From Eutreptiella sp. 'Long Island Sound 2002' (taxonomy: Eukaryota > Euglenozoa > Euglenophyceae > Eutreptiales > Eutreptiaceae): a DNA stretch of 64,000 nt. The stretch's first letter is position 1. Each line of letters opens with the position of its first letter. The notes below the pieces were generated by a model. That model was not told where the DNA came from and did no database searches. It worked only from the letters and a program-made list of their open reading frames with translations. Location: assembly GCA_964036045.1 (NCBI GenBank), contig OZ038380.1:184776108-184840107 (forward strand), given 5' to 3'. A program made the position numbers and the translations under genes. This document shows, one piece after another, positions 61,853 to 64,000 of this stretch.

Positions 61853-61980
61853 GGAATGAAGAGTGGGGAATGTGAAGTTGTGGAATTTGTTATATGATTT
61901 GTAGAATCGTTGCTCATTCGAATGAATGGATGGTTGTGAATAAATTTGGACACATTCTGTGCATATTCATTGTTTGACAG
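61853..61980 (+). other. 3' flank of the Penelope-like RT
   Basis: AT-rich, no gene. Confidence 0.4.
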
Positions 61981-62013
61981 CTGATGAGGCTGTAATTTAC
62001 AGCAAAACGCGTC
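61981..62013 (+). ncRNA. Hammerhead-ribozyme-like relic
   Basis: CTGATGA at 61981-61987, a perfect 6-bp hairpin at 61989-62003 (GCTGTA, loop ATT, TACAGC), then AAAACGCGTC. This mimics the type I hammerhead core CUGAUGAG / stem II / CGAAAC...GUC used by Penelope-like elements. The expected CGAAAC reads AAAAC (one base lost, one changed), and the helix I arms do not pair, so the copy should be inactive. Its place about 130 bp after a Penelope-like RT makes the assignment more likely. Confidence 0.4.
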
Positions 62014-62040
62014 CGGATTTGGGATTCACTCAAGGTTATT

Positions 62041-64000
62041 GTGCCCGAGTACAGCTGCCGTGTTACATTGAGGACTGCCAATTGGGAAGTGTCTTTTGAA
62101 AACGTGGCAAGGATTGATTTTACTTGGTTTAGCTATTGTCAAAACACATCGCAACCACCGCCACATGCAGCTGTACAACGGGGACTGCAGCAGCCGTCCA
62201 CGACGCCGTGGAGTATGCAGCCACAGGTACTTGCCGTGCGCACTACTGTTTCCGTTGCGCGTGCTACGCTCTTGTTGTGCGTGCTAGCTGTCTCGTTGTG
62301 CGCACTACGCACGTCCTCGTTGCGCGTGCTTTGTCCTGTTTTCCGCAGACGCTGTCCCAGCAGCTGACTCAGTTCTCCCCAACTCAGCCTCTGTGGCCCG
62401 CGCCGCAGTCCCCGTTACGAGCTGCCTCACAGCAGCTGTCTCCCATGCTGTTCCCCGATGGGTCGCCCACTTTGGGCTCCCCAGTGCGCGGCAGTCTTCC
62501 AGTGGGCCAAGTGCAGCAAGTGCTCTTCGGCCCACTGCGAGTGCAGCAGCAGCAGCAAATGAAGCAGCAGCAAGTGCAGGCTGCGGCCCAGCAATTCGGC
62601 AGCCCAGAACAGCAGCAACAGCAGCAGCAGCAGCAGGTCCAACCAAGACAGCAGCAACCCCAAGTGCAAGCACAGTTTCAGTCTCCCCCACCCGGGCCAC
62701 GTACGGGCTGCGCCTTCAGCAGCGACTTCAAGAACCGAATCTGGCCCAACCAAAACAGCACCATCTGCGCCCAAGGGCCCGACTGGGCATGGCTGAAGGA
62801 CGTGACACCGGCCTACCTCTTCGAGGTGGCCTTGTACAAGTTCTGGCGCCAAAGGGCCACGGCCATTGCCAAGATCCCAGACGGAGCCGTGTAACCCTGC
62901 TGGTATGACGAGAGCATTACTGGCCACTGGTGCAGTCTGGCGAACCTATTGAACCCCTCCGTGCCAACCCAAGAAGGACAAGCTGCCTGTGGACACTGCA
63001 AGGTGGAGGAGTACGAGCTGCTGTTCTCGTGCTGGGCAAGTTATGGGTGGTGTCACGTTCGGACCCACACGCCTCCGGGTGCCACAGCAAAGACCGTCCA
63101 TCACTTCTACTTCAACAAGGACCAAACGAGCTTCATCAACGCGACTGACGCGGGGGCAATGGCCTTCAAGAACGAGTGCGCCTCGGTGAGAAGTGCGGGT
63201 GCGGGTTTGCTGCGGAGGTCAGCCAAGAAAGGAGCTAGTGCCGCAAGGGCACTTGCAACCGGCGCCACAGTCAAAACCACGGCGGTCAAGGAAGAGGAGC
63301 AGCCACAGCAGCAGCAAGTGCAGCAGCAGCAGCTCCAACAGCAGGCAGCCGTGCAGGAGGCAACACTGCAGGTGCTCCAGCAGCAGCAGCGGGTGCAGAT
63401 GGCCCAGCAACAGCAGCAACAACAACAACAACTGGCACAGGCACAGGTGCGCGCTACGTTTGCCATTGCGCGCGCTTTCGACATTGTTGCGCGCGCTTCA
63501 TTTGTTGTAGCACGCGCGATTTGATTGTTTGCGCGCGCTCCGGCCCTACCTTCTATCCCATTGTCACGTAGGTGGGCAGCTTCGAGCAGCTCCTGTGCCT
63601 GGGATCCCGCAGAGGGCCGTTGATGATCAGCGTGCCCGCGGACATTGCCGGGCAGTCCAAGCATGCGGCCGACTGGCTTGACGGACGGAAGGAGCAAGGC
63701 CCCTCCCCGGTGCTGGCCCGGGCTAAGCGGCAGATGGAGGAGCTGGAGGTGGACTGGGCCGACGCCTTTGCCGTGCCGGAGACGGAATCCGTGACAGTCC
63801 CAAGGCCCAAGAAGAAGCGTACCGAGGAGCCAGCAGCCACCAGCCACCTACCACCAGCCATCTCCGCCTCCCACACCGCTAAGCCCCCCCACCCGCCTGG
63901 AAAGGTCCTTGCCCAGAAGACTGCCGACCAGCAGCTGCTGGCACAGGCGGCACAGAGAGTCCAATGTCAGGCGGAACAGGCCAAGAAGAAAGAGGACGAA
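62041..64000 (+). CDS. PolyQ, NLS-containing protein with two introns (3' end outside window)
   Basis: Model: exon 1 to 62226, exon 2 62349-63446, exon 3 63572-64000 and beyond. All three are joined in phase 0 by GT-AG introns, and no stop occurs in exon 3. The start is not found. Exon 2 encodes Gln-rich runs (nine consecutive Gln codons or fewer), a Trp/Cys-containing segment (ICAQGPDWAWLKDVTPAYLF; ACGHCKVEEYELLFSC) and a second Gln-rich stretch. Exon 3 has a Glu/Asp helix and a basic PRPKKKR nuclear-localisation-like signal. An in-frame TAA at 62892-62894 interrupts exon 2, so either the gene is broken, there are two genes, or the base call is wrong. A nuclear regulatory protein is my guess. 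Confidence 0.55.
62227..62348 (+). other. Intron 1 of the polyQ gene, filled with GCGCGYGCTA repeats
   Basis: GTACTT...TTTTCCGCAG, 122 nt, phase 0. The interior consists of about five units of 18-24 nt built on (G)TTGCGCGTGCTA / TTGTGCGCACTA. Confidence 0.6.
63447..63571 (+). other. Intron 2 of the polyQ gene, filled with 21-bp GCGCGCGCT repeats
   Basis: GTGCGCGCTACG...TTGTCACGTAG, 125 nt, phase 0. GCGCGCGCT-type blocks recur every 21 nt (near 63468, 63489, 63510, 63531), separated by T-rich dodecamers. Confidence 0.6.

Overview
This window is a stretch of repeat-dense eukaryotic nuclear DNA. It has LTR, non-LTR and Penelope-like retroelements, long minisatellites, GT-AG introns, and no operons or ribosome-binding sites. 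A protist or alga is my best guess, but no sequence here fixes the taxon and I do not name one. Single-copy host genes are few, and most of those visible are broken by insertions.

Layout. 1-2.3 kb: GC-rich satellite-like DNA. 3.0-4.1 kb: an orphan 367-codon ORF. 5065-15323 (minus strand): a complete but decayed Ty3/gypsy chromodomain element with 484-bp LTRs and a GTGGC target-site duplication (TSD). 15.9-16.0 kb: a tRNA-like SINE candidate. 17.4-20.1 kb (minus): a retroposon-like element made of a 62/65-bp dimeric minisatellite and a conserved 3' part ending in a tetranucleotide tail. 20.5-29.7 kb: mostly non-coding, with two small ORFs and a chromodomain relic. 30492-41266 (plus): a young, apparently intact relative of the first gypsy element (532-bp LTRs, about 6 mismatches, CAGTC TSD), inserted into a minus-strand coding locus. 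42.5-47.1 kb: a zinc-finger/zinc-ribbon gene split by a second copy of the minisatellite retroposon (11-bp TSD; removing the insert keeps the reading frame). 48.1-52.4 kb (minus): a decayed LINE with endonuclease and reverse transcriptase. 52.9-60.1 kb: nested tandem repeats, microsatellites and G-rich DNA. 60.1-62.0 kb: a Penelope-like reverse transcriptase followed by a hammerhead-ribozyme-like relic. 62.0-64.0 kb: a polyQ gene with at least two introns, running off the window.

Strongest observations. (1) Both gypsy elements start Gag inside the 5' LTR and translate straight through the tRNA-iMet primer-binding site, which encodes His-Gly-Ser-Arg in both. (2) Both carry a Dam-methyltransferase-like NPPF domain between protease and RT, and a C-X2-C-X11-H-X4-H motif in Gag in place of the usual CCHC knuckle. 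(3) A minisatellite-headed retroposon family is defined by two copies, one with a clean TSD. (4) Introns of the right-end gene are filled with a 21-bp-phased GCGCGC motif that also occurs at the start of the Penelope-like RT ORF. All homology statements rest on motif recognition by eye; no searches were run.
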